Made by a program: the position numbers and the translations under genes. Below, in pieces: positions 33,905 to 42,683 of a DNA stretch of 64,000 nt. The notes beneath the pieces are model-generated. The model did no database searches. It worked only from the letters and a program-made list of their open reading frames with translations, and had not been told where the DNA came from. How positions within the stretch are numbered: the first letter of the stretch is position 1; every line of letters begins with the position of its first letter. Source of the DNA: Paracoccus haematequi (lineage in GTDB: Bacteria; Pseudomonadota; Alphaproteobacteria; Rhodobacterales; Rhodobacteraceae). The stretch is from contig NZ_UZWE01000030.1 in assembly GCF_900631945.1 (NCBI RefSeq), forward strand, positions 1 to 64,000. The letters run 5' to 3'.

Positions 33905-34129
33905 TCACACCTGATACACCGGCACGCCCCTCACGTCCCTATAACCGTCTTGGGCGGCCCTTGCCGGATCGGTGGTATGCACGATCATGGTCACGTGACT
34001 GGGCCGACCGCCGCAGACCGAGCAGCGGAAGCGGCGCAGCATCTCATCCCGGTGCAGCCACCGAGACGTGCCCACCATCCCGCTGTGGCCGCACCCGCAG
34101 TAGATATGAGAGAAAGTGGCTTGCTCCAT
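33905..34129 (-). CDS. Small zinc-ribbon-like protein, hypothetical
   Basis: 74 residues with two Cys pairs (YCGCGHSG and RCSVCGG), spaced like a small zinc finger, and several His residues. It may bind metal and possibly DNA. Start chosen at the ATG at 34129. It lies convergent with the + strand trio and downstream of the lysis genes; role unknown. Confidence 0.45.
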   Translation of the reverse strand: MEQATFSHIYCGCGHSGMVGTSRWLHRDEMLRRFRCSVCGGRPSHVTMIVHTTDPARAAQDGYRDVRGVPVYQV

Positions 34130-34224
34130 CCCGACAATGGAACGGAAAGGGAACGATTCGGCAAGAGCCGACTCCTACCTCCTCCACCGGCACCACCGCC
34201 GCCGGTGATAACGCGGCCTCCGCC

Positions 34225-34755
34225 TCACCGGCTGATCACCTCGGCATCGATCAGGGGCAGCACCAGGCCGGACGCCCGCGTCCGCAGCGCCCCTTCCACG
34301 ATCGTGGCCAGCCGGTCCTGGGTGATCTTGCTCTGCGCGACCGCGTCCGGACTGCCGCTCTGCACATGGGCGATGCCCTCGGCGATCAGATCGCCCAGGT
34401 CCGGGCTCTGCGACGCAAGATAGCGGGCCTGCAACAGATCGATGTTGGCGTTGGCGAAGTTGGTCACGGCGGTCAAGATGGCGTCGCGGTTGAAGTATTC
34501 GACAACCTTGATCCGCAGCGACTTGGCGATCCAGGCCAGGAAGGCGAAGAACGCCGCCACGATGATCTCGGTCAGATAGGCGACGACGAGGCCCTGGGTC
34601 TGGTCGATGATGCTGTTGGCCACCGGGGCGATGGACTGGGCTGCGGCTGGCAGGGCGGCCGTCAACAGCAGGATCAGGGACAGGACGGCGCTTGGCCGCC
34701 GCTGGAACAGAATCGTCGCCACCAGAGTGGCGGCGAACAGCAGAAATGTCAGCAT
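34225..34755 (-). CDS. Membrane protein of the prophage lysis region, hypothetical
   Basis: 176 residues. Two hydrophobic N-terminal segments (about 1-18 and 23-40, the second ending AAAQ like a signal cleavage site), another membrane helix (about 56-80), then a soluble helical domain. GGAGATCC lies ahead of the ATG. Its location next to the endolysin and holin-like genes suggests a lysis or superinfection-exclusion function, but no family was recognised. Confidence 0.5.
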   Translation of the reverse strand: MLTFLLFAATLVATILFQRRPSAVLSLILLLTAALPAAAQSIAPVANSIIDQTQGLVVAYLTEIIVAAFFAFLAWIAKSLRIKVVEYFNRDAILTAVTNFANANIDLLQARYLASQSPDLGDLIAEGIAHVQSGSPDAVAQSKITQDRLATIVEGALRTRASGLVLPLIDAEVISR

Positions 34756-34773
34756 GTCAGGATCTCCTAAGGA

Positions 34774-35061
34774 TCAGCAGGATTGCCATTCGCCGGCGCG
34801 CAGCCAGCCGTGCCACCGGCAGGGCATGCCGGTGTTGAAGATGGACGGGGTCAGCGTCGGGGCGTCCCAGTTGCCGTCCCAGTCCCATTCGTGGGAGTGC
34901 CCTGTCCCCCGCAGCGGCAGATAGCTTTCATTGCCGCAGCCGCAGGGGCAGACGAAGTGCAGACCGCCAACGCTGCCGTCGGCCCGCTCGACAAACTGGA
35001 TCGAGCCCGCGATCCGCAGTTCGCGGAGTTCGCTGATGTCGTCGATGATCTGGGCGCGCAT
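34774..35061 (-). CDS. DUF6527-like phage protein
   Basis: 95 residues. The pattern FVCPCGCGNESYLPLRGTGHSHEW, then WDGNWDAPTLTPSIFN and CRWHGWLRAGEWQSC, is how I remember DUF6527, a small metal-binding-looking phage and prophage protein of unknown role (Cys and His could bind zinc). The ATG overlaps the endolysin stop by one base, so translation is coupled. Commonly found beside lysis genes. Confidence 0.7.
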   Translation of the reverse strand: MRAQIIDDISELRELRIAGSIQFVERADGSVGGLHFVCPCGCGNESYLPLRGTGHSHEWDWDGNWDAPTLTPSIFNTGMPCRWHGWLRAGEWQSC

Positions 35062-35687
35062 CAGGCGTGGCCCGCCATCCATGCGGGAACGTTGAAACCG
35101 GGGCAGGCCTTGGCGGCGTATTCGTTATGGCCGCTGACCCGCTCGATCTGCGTGCGCGCGCTGATCGCGTCGATCATCTGGCCCAGGGTGATGTCCTGGG
35201 CGCGCGTGAAGTGATCGCTGAAGCTGTCGGTCTCAGCCGAGCCGTGGCCGCCGATCAGGCAGATACCGATCGAGCCAGCGTTCTTGCCGACGGTATGGGC
35301 GCCGATCACCGTCTCGGGCCGACCCGCCAGCACCTTGCCGTCGCGGTCGATGATCCAGTGATAGCCGATATCGGACCAGCCGTTGGCCAGGTGCCATCGC
35401 CGGATCTCGGCGACCTTGTCGGCGATCGGACGGCCGGCCATCCATTCCGGCCGCGTCGCACTGCAATGCACGATGATCTCGCGCACCGGGTGACGCGCCG
35501 CCCCCTGATAGATCATCGCCTTGGTCGAGGGCTTGATCACGCCGGCGGCGGGCTTGCCGGGGGCGCCCTGCCCGAACGCCAGGGCTGCCGAGCGCGTCTC
35601 CGGCCCGTCGATGCCATCGATAGGGCCGGGCCTGTAGCCAAGCGCGTGCAGTCCGGTCTGGATGGACCGGAAGGCTTCCTTCGTCAT
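35061..35687 (-). CDS. Endolysin: N-acetylmuramoyl-L-alanine amidase (Zn, T7-lysozyme/PGRP fold)
   Basis: 208 residues. N-terminal peptidoglycan-binding repeat (about 5-60: SIQTGLHALGYRPGPIDGIDGPETRSA) and a C-terminal amidase. Zinc ligands His-74 (IVHCSAT), His-187 (SGHNEY) and Cys-195 (AKACPGF), with Tyr-109 and Lys-193 in the positions of T7 lysozyme's catalytic Tyr and Lys. It cuts the amide bond between MurNAc and the stem peptide at lysis. No signal peptide, so it needs the holin. An intrinsic-terminator-like hairpin sits just upstream of the start. Confidence 0.9.
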   Translation of the reverse strand: MTKEAFRSIQTGLHALGYRPGPIDGIDGPETRSAALAFGQGAPGKPAAGVIKPSTKAMIYQGAARHPVREIIVHCSATRPEWMAGRPIADKVAEIRRWHLANGWSDIGYHWIIDRDGKVLAGRPETVIGAHTVGKNAGSIGICLIGGHGSAETDSFSDHFTRAQDITLGQMIDAISARTQIERVSGHNEYAAKACPGFNVPAWMAGHA

Positions 35688-35701
35688 GTGGTTTCTCCAT
35701 G

Positions 35702-35724
35702 AAAAAGCCGCCGCAGGTGGCGAC
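35702..35724 (-). terminator. Hairpin and T5 just upstream of the endolysin start
   Basis: GTCGCC / GGCGGC stem (one G-T pair) with a 6-base loop, followed by TTTTT on the minus strand and then the leader of the endolysin gene. One of several such elements in front of late genes of this prophage. Confidence 0.6.
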
Positions 35725-35766
35725 CTGGGCGGATGGGAGGATCCCGGTTTTCGACCTACGCGTAGG

Positions 35767-36210
35767 TCATTCCGGCTTCGTCAGCCCCGAGCAGAACGGC
35801 CCGTAATACCGCTGGCGGCCGCTGTCGCTGGTGATCGAAAAGGTCGAGCAGGCCCGGAACATGTCAGGCGGGGCGGGACAGCGCGCGAACAGATCGAGCT
35901 GCCAGAATCGTTTCCGCTCGCCGACCCAGGTGTTGTGGTGCTCGGCCGAGCAGATGACGCGACCATCGGCGGTCTCTATGGTGTTGACCCGCAGGCCGTG
36001 CGCCGGGCCTTTGCTCCGGGTGATGTCCTCGACCACCACGGCGCCCGTGCTGTTCTGGACCACGGTCAGGCGGTCATCGATCCATGGCTCGCCCCGAATT
36101 GCGTCCCACAGGCCAGGGCCAAGGACGATCAGGGCCAGGAACAAGATGAGCAGAGATCCGGGCGTGGTATGCCGCCTGAACGTATCCGCGAGATGAGTAC
36201 ATCTAGCCAT
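35767..36210 (-). CDS. Membrane-anchored lysis-region protein, spanin-like position
   Basis: 147 residues: an N-terminal transmembrane helix (about 20-40: GSLLILFLALIVLGPGLW), then a periplasmic domain with several Cys residues (VICSAEHH, RCPAPPDMFRACSTF, PFCSG). Start: ATG at 36210 after GGAGG, overlapping the holin-like gene by 8 bases. The location between holin and endolysin with one membrane anchor fits an i-spanin slot, but no coiled coil is visible, so this is only positional inference. Confidence 0.5.
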   Translation of the reverse strand: MARCTHLADTFRRHTTPGSLLILFLALIVLGPGLWDAIRGEPWIDDRLTVVQNSTGAVVVEDITRSKGPAHGLRVNTIETADGRVICSAEHHNTWVGERKRFWQLDLFARCPAPPDMFRACSTFSITSDSGRQRYYGPFCSGLTKPE

Positions 36211-36532
36211 TCTTGCCTCCAAGGCGCTTGACAATGATGTCCTTCAGGATCTGCCGGTCCGCGATCAGCGACCGGACCACATCGAGGATCAGATAGCCGC
36301 AGGCAGCCAGCAGCGCGGCGGCGACCGGCAGCGGTACGCCGACACGCTCTGCCGCCCAGTCGGATGTCGCATAGGCGATCAAGCCGCTGATGATCGCCTC
36401 GAAGACCCGCATGGTCCAGGTGGGATGCGGAGACTTGACGTAGACGTAGATCATCCCCGCCATGATCCCGGCCCAAACCTCCGGCGCGCGGGCGCCGACA
36501 ATCTCGCGCCAGAGGTTCGGATCGTCCTGCAT
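36203..36532 (-). CDS. Putative phage holin
   Basis: 109 residues. A short soluble start (MQDDPNLWREIVG) then three hydrophobic segments (about 15-32, 41-58, 65-88) and a basic C-terminus (KRLGGKNG), the layout of lambda-type class I holins, which form lesions in the inner membrane at lysis time. First gene of the lysis cluster; it overlaps the next gene. Two palindromes that could bind a regulator lie directly upstream. Confidence 0.65.
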   Translation of the reverse strand: MQDDPNLWREIVGARAPEVWAGIMAGMIYVYVKSPHPTWTMRVFEAIISGLIAYATSDWAAERVGVPLPVAAALLAACGYLILDVVRSLIADRQILKDIIVKRLGGKNG

Positions 36533-36855
36533 AAATCTTTTCCTGCTATTTGCTTGATTGACCGGTCAAATCAGCCGGTGCGGGAACTGTCACACACAGT
36601 TTCACCGAGACGCCGCACCGCAGCATTGGTTAACGTCTCCATGTCGCGACGGGTGTTTGTTACCAGTGCCCCTACACACCTAGGCCTGTCGCGACACTTC
36701 CTGCCGACGATCACGCGACCTGGTGCAGCGTCCTGTTCCGGATCGGTTTTCACCCACACGTTGCAGCGGCACCCGCGCTTTCCCCGAGACTCAAGCGCGC
36801 TGCGATGATCCGATGGTCACGCGACGGTGATGATTCGCGCTTTTTGGAGGTTGCA
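36533..36855. other. Non-coding regulatory stretch between divergent holin-like and VPLPA-CTERM genes
   Basis: About 320 bases with no convincing gene (a 62-residue open frame here has no ribosome site). It holds the likely promoter of the lysis cluster on the minus strand, with two palindromes at 36558-36601, and the leader of the gene at 36856. Confidence 0.5.
36558..36601. promoter_or_regulatory. Two palindromes upstream of the lysis cluster
   Basis: TTGACCGGTCAA (36558-36569) is a perfect 12-bp palindrome that also offers TTGACC as a -35-like hexamer on either strand. AACTGT-CACAC-ACAGTT (36585-36601) is a perfect 6-bp inverted repeat with a 5-base spacer. Their closeness to the holin-like start suggests late-gene regulation. 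Confidence 0.45.
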
Positions 36856-37416
36856 TTGGGTATCAGGGCATTGTGCGCGGCGGCTGCCGTGGTGGTCGGG
36901 GTGGGGTCGGCGGCAGAGGCGGCGACGAGCCGGTGCGCCTACTCGGACATGTATGACCTTAAGGGAGAAAGGATCGCTTATGATTTTGATCTCTATTTCA
37001 AAGAAGGTCAGGTAGGTGAGCCTGGTAATTACATCGAGGCCTTCGGCATTTACACGCGGGACGTCCCAATCCCTATGCGGATGAACGCAATTTTTCTTCC
37101 ATCCGATTACTGCGCCGACATCACGCTTTCGTCGCAGGGCGAGGAGTGGAGTGTTGCATCCTCAGGATGGGTATCTGAATTCTTCGCGACAGGCATAAAT
37201 CCTGACGGGGCCAAGTATTCCTTGGCTTTAGACCCTTGGTCGCCCTCCGAAAGTTTCGTGGACTTGGAATATTGGGATGGCATCCAAACGACTTGGGTCT
37301 TGCTATCGGTAGACAATATCCGTCCGGCACCCATTCCGCTGCCTTCCGCCGCAGTGCTGCTGCCCGTTGGGGTCGGCGCGCTCACAGTCCTGCGAAAGCG
37401 CCGACGTTCCGCTTAG
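36856..37416 (+). CDS. Secreted protein with VPLPA-CTERM-like sorting signal (prophage moron)
   Basis: 186 residues. Signal peptide (ALCAAAAVVVGVGSAAEAA), a mature domain with beta-rich, Trp-containing segments (GEEWSVASSGW, WDGIQTTWVLL), and a C-terminus IPLPSAAVLLPVGVGALTVL followed by RKRRRS: short motif, membrane helix, basic tail, as in VPLPA/PEP-CTERM proteins processed by exosortase-type enzymes. Start: TTG at 36856 with GGAGG ahead; an earlier ATG would misplace the signal. It is on the strand opposite to the structural genes and reads AT-richer, so it looks like an acquired surface protein gene. Confidence 0.7.
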   Translation: MGIRALCAAAAVVVGVGSAAEAATSRCAYSDMYDLKGERIAYDFDLYFKEGQVGEPGNYIEAFGIYTRDVPIPMRMNAIFLPSDYCADITLSSQGEEWSVASSGWVSEFFATGINPDGAKYSLALDPWSPSESFVDLEYWDGIQTTWVLLSVDNIRPAPIPLPSAAVLLPVGVGALTVLRKRRRSA

Positions 37417-39980
37417 GCGGGATGGGTATAGGTCAGCTTTCCGGCGGTTAGGCTGACACCCGTGGGCAGTGCGCCCGCCTGGTTTACATAGGTGATGCCC
37501 GATCCGGCGCCGCCGCCCAGATCATGCACCGACCCTGCCGCCAGGCCAGTGGTGTCGATCCGCAACCCGGTCAGGTTGACGGTCGCCGTGATGGTCGGCT
37601 CTGGATCATCCCCACGCCGCTTGAACCGCTGGATCTTGCCCAGCTTTCCGCCCTCGGCCACGAAGGCGACAGCGCCAGTCAGCGTGGCAGTCCCAGAACC
37701 ATCCCATCCGACGAAATGATCGCCGCCAGTAATGACCAGTTCCTTCTCCGCCGGGATCGTCAGCTCAGGCCCGAGCAGACACTCGGTCCATTTTCCCGAT
37801 ACAGACACTGCGCCTTCCGTGGCGGCAGTCAGGACCAACCGCCCGCCCTTGACGGTGTAGTCGGTTCCCGACCCGCCCGGAGAATAGAACTGCCCCGACA
37901 CACGCACCTCGACATGTTGGGTGTCCAGCGCGCCCGTCACCGTGAACTTGCCTGATGAAACGGTAAGCCGCGACCCGCCCGCCAGGATCGCCGCGAAGGT
38001 GCGCGTGTAGCGGCCCAGCAGCACATTGTTGCCATCGAGGTTCAGCGTGTCGCCGTTGATCGGGATTTGCCTGTCCGCCCAATTCAGGTAGTTGTCGAAC
38101 CGGAAACCCTCGCCGCGATAATCAGGCATGAACAGCCGAGTGCCGGGGGTCGTGTGCGGCGGAACATGGATGCCCCACGTTTCCTGGAAAAACTGGCGGA
38201 CCATCTCGAACTCGGCCACCCGCTCTGTGGGCGGCAGGCCGCGCACATAGGTCAGGTAGGCGTCGATGGTCGCTCCTGCAAAGCCCGTATGCGCCTCGGC
38301 GTATTTCTGAAGCGTGATCTCGTTCAGATTGGTCGGGTCAATGCCGTGAGCAGCGGCATTGCCAGCATGGCCCCCCCAGTTATGCACCCGCGTGTTATCG
38401 AAGAGAATGGCCGCGCCTTTTACCGCAGGCTGGCTCATGTTGGCGGATTTCGCCGTCACCTCTGCCGGATTGTTCGGGTCGGCTTTGTGCATGACGATAT
38501 TGTCGATCAGGCTGACATCCGCGCTATGGCCGTGCAATCCGCCATCCACCTCGCCCGGCTGGACCGGGCCGATCCGCACCCCGGCAGAGACCGCGACGTT
38601 GGAATACAGGAAGCCGTATTGCAGCGGGAACCCAGCGCCGCCCCCGCGATCCGCCCCCGCAATGTTGTTGTCAGCAAGCAGCACCTTGGCTGTCATCCCG
38701 CTCGGACCATTGGACACGCCGAAAGCTGCCGCGCGAGAAGCAATCCCGCCATCGACGCAGGCGTCATGGCTGTTTTGCGCAATATAGTAGCAATGAGTAT
38801 ACATTGACTGGGGATGCGGCCCAGCAGATGCTGCGGCATCTGTGCTGCTGAAACCATCACGCCAGCCTGGCTTGTCCATAAACGAATTCCAGGACAGGAA
38901 CGATTGCAGGTTTTCGACGTAGACGCCTTGGGTGTGGTTCTGCAACGGGATCCACGTCGTTGATCCTTGGGCCGGGTAATCATTCGAAGCGTTAAAGCCG
39001 ACGCAGCGATAAAGCGTGTGATGCGGAAGTTTGGCCTCCCCTCCCGTGATGGATTGAAGATAAAACGACCCACGATGCAGGTTAATGTTATCTCCAAGGA
39101 AATTGGCGGAATATTGGATTTCCACTCCGCCGCCCGAGGTGCCAACCTTGTAGGTCTGGAGGTTCCGCGCGACAAGGAATGCCTTGGTGGCACTCGTAAG
39201 GATGCTTACCAGCCCATCGACAATAGGCAGCGGTTCATTTTCATCGCCATAGCAGTCCACCACAGTCGCGTGGAGGAAGCCCTCTCCGGAAGCCCCTCGC
39301 GAAAAGAAGCGTTCATTGCCTGCCCAAGGAGCACCTCGGTAATCGCCGCCCCGCTCCAACAGCACCCAGTGCGAGTAAGGTTCGCTGTTATGAGCGTATT
39401 GGATGTTTGTGATGTAGCCCCACAGAGCCACACCCAGCGGGACAGAGAGCGCCGTTTCTGGCGTCGATCCCCACTGCGGCCTTGTCCGCAGCCAATCTTT
39501 CGTCACAGTGGCCTCTGAAACCCCCGCCTGGTCGGCGATCATCGCAGCCGTCATTCCGTGCGCCTTGCTGGTGATGTAGAGCTTGCGATGGTTGCGCCCC
39601 GGCTCCACGATCAGATCCCCGGTATCTGGGTCCGTCTCCAGCATGTAATAGTCGCCCGACGCCCAGCCGCGCACCTGGCGCTGCGGCAAGACATGGACCG
39701 CACCTTGATAGCCGTCAATCGTGGCCGCTATCTCTGTCGGACCAGGGGTGCCGACTAGGTTAAGGGTCGTCTTGCCGTCCGCTCGGGGCAGAGCCAGATT
39801 GGAACCCGTGATCTCCTCGTCAAAGATATTGATCCGCCCGCCCAAGGCAGACAATTCTGCGGTCGGACTGGCCTCGCCATACGCCGGGATCGTCAGCAGC
39901 GGCCCCGGCACCCCGCCGATGATCAGTCGCGCGGAGAATTCCTCGCCCACCATAGACAGGGCTTTGATCTTGATGGTCAT
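37413..39980 (-). CDS. Tail spike/fibre-like protein with predicted beta-helix
   Basis: 855 residues. A small N-terminal module (to about 120) for attachment to the tail, then a long region with short repeated beta-strand units and Asn/Gly/Asp turns (VLLADNNIAGADRGG, VSLIDNIVMHKADPNN, AAILFDNTRVHNWGG), typical of parallel beta-helix polysaccharide-processing spikes, and a C-terminal beta-rich domain with YTVKGGRLVL and ITGGDHFVGWDGSGTATLTG. Likely binds or cuts surface glycan of the host. It overlaps the preceding gene by 4 bases and is the last of the tail operon. Confidence 0.6.
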   Translation of the reverse strand: MTIKIKALSMVGEEFSARLIIGGVPGPLLTIPAYGEASPTAELSALGGRINIFDEEITGSNLALPRADGKTTLNLVGTPGPTEIAATIDGYQGAVHVLPQRQVRGWASGDYYMLETDPDTGDLIVEPGRNHRKLYITSKAHGMTAAMIADQAGVSEATVTKDWLRTRPQWGSTPETALSVPLGVALWGYITNIQYAHNSEPYSHWVLLERGGDYRGAPWAGNERFFSRGASGEGFLHATVVDCYGDENEPLPIVDGLVSILTSATKAFLVARNLQTYKVGTSGGGVEIQYSANFLGDNINLHRGSFYLQSITGGEAKLPHHTLYRCVGFNASNDYPAQGSTTWIPLQNHTQGVYVENLQSFLSWNSFMDKPGWRDGFSSTDAAASAGPHPQSMYTHCYYIAQNSHDACVDGGIASRAAAFGVSNGPSGMTAKVLLADNNIAGADRGGGAGFPLQYGFLYSNVAVSAGVRIGPVQPGEVDGGLHGHSADVSLIDNIVMHKADPNNPAEVTAKSANMSQPAVKGAAILFDNTRVHNWGGHAGNAAAHGIDPTNLNEITLQKYAEAHTGFAGATIDAYLTYVRGLPPTERVAEFEMVRQFFQETWGIHVPPHTTPGTRLFMPDYRGEGFRFDNYLNWADRQIPINGDTLNLDGNNVLLGRYTRTFAAILAGGSRLTVSSGKFTVTGALDTQHVEVRVSGQFYSPGGSGTDYTVKGGRLVLTAATEGAVSVSGKWTECLLGPELTIPAEKELVITGGDHFVGWDGSGTATLTGAVAFVAEGGKLGKIQRFKRRGDDPEPTITATVNLTGLRIDTTGLAAGSVHDLGGGAGSGITYVNQAGALPTGVSLTAGKLTYTHPA

Positions 39981-41779
39981 GCTATTTGCCTCACACGGGT
40001 GTTGGAAAGGATCTTGGCCGTGCCGCTGACGCCCATGGTGAAGATATAATACATCGCCACATGAGCCCCGGCGGGGGTGAAGGTGTCGGTGCGAGAAAGG
40101 GTCGTGGCACCCTCGGGCTTGGTCACGTCGAAAACACTGACGTGTATCGCGGTATTGTAGCTGGTCATGTCTGACAAGCGACCGATCACGCGGGTCGCAT
40201 CGCCCCACTCGATGTGAGTTTCCAGCTCATAGGTGTCGCCCGGCACCACGTCGAAATAGACGCGTGGGTTGCCCTGTGTATTGCCGCCCGCGACGCCGTC
40301 CGATCCAATGGTCAGGTCGCCATTGGCATCCGGCCCGGTGATCGTGCCGCGCGATGCAGTCTCTCCATTGCGCTTCCAGGTCGGTGCATACCACCCGACC
40401 GCTGCCGGGATCACCGCCTGCGCTTCGGACAGCACCAGCCGGTCGCCATTGGCGTCCTCGGCTTGGCCACCGAAGCGGATCGTATAGCCCTGATCGCCGC
40501 TGCCGACGGTATAGGTAGTGCCGGTCGCCCCCGAGATGGGCACAAATTCATCGCCCGAATTGGCGGTCAGGCGGCGCACCCAGACCGGCTCCAGGCTCAT
40601 GTCGTTAGCCAGCGTCAGCCACAGGCCCAGATCGCCGGTCAGGGCCTGGCCCACGTCTGCGGTGCCGGTGAAGGTGAGCGGAACATGGGCCACGGGTCCG
40701 TCCGAGAATTCGGACGGGGTGACGGTGCGCTCACCGGCGTATCGGGCGGGGGTGACGATTTCGAGGTCGAACGGGTCCGTGGTCGGGTTGACGTTCTCGA
40801 TGCGCGCGGTGTTGTCGGACCGGGTGACCAAGGTGGGCAGCGCGGGCTGCACGTCGAACGTCCACGGACTGGACGCATATTCTGCTGCCGTCGCCGCGAT
40901 GATCAGCGCGCCAGCTGCGACCGGCGTAAAGGTCCACTCGTTCGTGGTGCCGACGCGCGTGGCCGTGATCGCCGTCTGGCCCTGGGCGATGGTCGGAGGG
41001 CCGTCGATGGGGACGCTGAAGGTGACGCTGGCGGGCTGACCCGCCACCAGAGGGTCGGGGGCGATGGTGGCTTGTAGGATTGGTGCAGGCGCGCCAGTCT
41101 CGGCAGTTTTCGGATCGCTGGGCTCGCTTTCTCCGATGGCGTTCACCGCGACGATGACGACCGACACATCTTCGCCTGCTTCGCCGCCGTCGATAACGCG
41201 CTGCCCCGGCCCGGTCCCGCTCAAGGTCTGCCAGGTGCCGCTGCCAATCCTGTAGCGCAGGGCGTTGATCGGACTGCCCTTGTCGTCAGGCAGGGCAAGG
41301 ATGGTGAGGACAAGCTCACCCGGCTTGGTGCCGGTTTGCAGCGTCCACTGGTCGTCCGCGAAGGCGTCGGGCGCAGCAGGCGCCGCACTGACCGTGGCAT
41401 TGACAGACACGGCTGCCAGCGGCGCGGCCGTCACGGTCAGGGTCAGCGTGCCCGCTTGCGTGGTGACATAGACGCCATCCACGATCTGGTCCGTCACGTC
41501 GACGCCCTGCCCCGTGCTGCCCGCCGCCCGGAACCGCAGCACAGCGGTCGGGGTGACGCCGGTCCAGGTGCCGAAGAAGACCTCGACCCCATTTCCGGCC
41601 TGCACTGTCGTGGGCGTCAGGGACGGCGCATCGACCATGACGGGCGATCCTGCGGTGCCGGTCATGGCCGCGACCAAATCCCGAATGCCTTCGATTTCCC
41701 AAGGATCGCCGGGCCGCAATGCCTGCATTCCGGGCTGCTCGGCGGTCAGCATGACGCCATTGATCTGTGCGAAAATCAT
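39977..41779 (-). CDS. Large tail protein with fibronectin/Ig-like repeats, putative fibre or baseplate component
   Basis: 600 residues. Repeated beta-sandwich-like modules: an Ig-like block (about 50-110), a fibronectin III-like block with INALRYRIGSGTWQTLSGTG (about 125-215), then further domains, and a C-terminal carbohydrate-binding-like jelly roll (about 490-600: YFDVVPGDTYELETHIEWG). Such modules are common on phage tail tips for weak surface binding. Start: ATG at 41779, overlapping the previous stop by 4 bases. Exact position in the virion is not deducible. Confidence 0.6.
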   Translation of the reverse strand: MIFAQINGVMLTAEQPGMQALRPGDPWEIEGIRDLVAAMTGTAGSPVMVDAPSLTPTTVQAGNGVEVFFGTWTGVTPTAVLRFRAAGSTGQGVDVTDQIVDGVYVTTQAGTLTLTVTAAPLAAVSVNATVSAAPAAPDAFADDQWTLQTGTKPGELVLTILALPDDKGSPINALRYRIGSGTWQTLSGTGPGQRVIDGGEAGEDVSVVIVAVNAIGESEPSDPKTAETGAPAPILQATIAPDPLVAGQPASVTFSVPIDGPPTIAQGQTAITATRVGTTNEWTFTPVAAGALIIAATAAEYASSPWTFDVQPALPTLVTRSDNTARIENVNPTTDPFDLEIVTPARYAGERTVTPSEFSDGPVAHVPLTFTGTADVGQALTGDLGLWLTLANDMSLEPVWVRRLTANSGDEFVPISGATGTTYTVGSGDQGYTIRFGGQAEDANGDRLVLSEAQAVIPAAVGWYAPTWKRNGETASRGTITGPDANGDLTIGSDGVAGGNTQGNPRVYFDVVPGDTYELETHIEWGDATRVIGRLSDMTSYNTAIHVSVFDVTKPEGATTLSRTDTFTPAGAHVAMYYIFTMGVSGTAKILSNTRVRQIA

Positions 41780-42078
41780 AGCGAGACCCCTTCCAGAACG
41801 GGCATGTCGATATTGGACAACTCGGGGATCAGCACCGTCTTGCCGCCGTAGATCAGCATGGCGTCCATCTCGCCCTTGCCGAGTTTCCAGGTGCCGGTTT
41901 CGGCGCGCATGACCAGGGCGCGCAGGGTGGGATTGATCGTCACCGTCAGCTGGTAACGCTCGCCCTCGACGCGGCAATATGCCTTGGCCTCGGTGATCGG
42001 CGCGATCAGCGCCCATTCCTCTTGGGTAAACTGGATCGCGAAAAGAAGCGTCGCGCCCCGCTTGATGCCGAATGCCAT
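41776..42078 (-). CDS. Small tail-region protein, hypothetical
   Basis: 100 residues, mixed alpha/beta, no membrane segment. Not recognised. Coupled to both neighbours (4-base overlap downstream, 2 bases to the upstream gene). Perhaps a tail chaperone or a small fibre component. Confidence 0.5.
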   Translation of the reverse strand: MAFGIKRGATLLFAIQFTQEEWALIAPITEAKAYCRVEGERYQLTVTINPTLRALVMRAETGTWKLGKGEMDAMLIYGGKTVLIPELSNIDMPVLEGVSL

Positions 42079-42080
42079 GC

Positions 42081-42683
42081 CTAAGCCTCGCTGCCGGGGC
42101 GCAGCAGGACGTGCTGGCCGGTGGGTATGTCTGCCAAGGTGTGATCACGCCTGACCCACACGGTGAGCGCGTCGCCGTCATGGGACAGGCCGACTGTCAG
42201 GCCCTCGGGCGGCTCCGCGATCCAATCGCTCTCGAGCGTCGCGACGCGATAGACCCCGGCCCCGACGCGGTGCGTGACCGCAGCGCCATTGGCGAGCCGC
42301 ACGACCTGCACCGGCCACCCGTCATCGATGGCATAGGGCCGCTCCGCGACGAGGTCCGACAACAGCGCCGCCTCGCGGTCAAAGCAGGCCTGGACGTGCG
42401 CGCGAATGGCTTGAGCGACACCGATCACCTGCGGGCCGGTCAGCGGGACGAATGTGCCGTCAGCGCCCTTCCAGGAGACGGAATAGGCCGGGTCCAGCAT
42501 CGCGGCCATCGCTGCGCCCATGATACGGGTCTGGGTCACGTCATCGGTGCCGACCGCGATGCCCGCAACCGTGGTGCCGGATCGGATCGCCTCATCCCTG
42601 CGCAACCGAATCGCTTCTCGCGCAGCCGCGCCGCGAGCCTCGGCCCGCTGCTGGGCGGTGATGGCTTTGTCCCAGTCGATCAT
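42081..42683 (-). CDS. DUF4376-like tail protein
   Basis: 200 residues. N-terminal helix (MIDWDKAITAQQRAEARGAAAREAIRLRRDE), then VAGIAVGTDDVTQTRIMGAAMAA, VSWKGADGTFVPLTGPQV and AIRAHVQACFDREAAL: this order is the DUF4376 pattern seen in phage tail-fibre assembly regions. The last 80 residues form a separate beta-rich domain (VVRLANGAAVTHRV). Four-base overlap with the upstream gene. Confidence 0.65.
   Translation of the reverse strand: MIDWDKAITAQQRAEARGAAAREAIRLRRDEAIRSGTTVAGIAVGTDDVTQTRIMGAAMAAMLDPAYSVSWKGADGTFVPLTGPQVIGVAQAIRAHVQACFDREAALLSDLVAERPYAIDDGWPVQVVRLANGAAVTHRVGAGVYRVATLESDWIAEPPEGLTVGLSHDGDALTVWVRRDHTLADIPTGQHVLLRPGSEA

Noticed and set aside
36571..36759. A 62-codon minus-strand frame upstream of the holin-like gene
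   Set aside because: No ribosome site and no family pattern; it lies in the likely promoter region.
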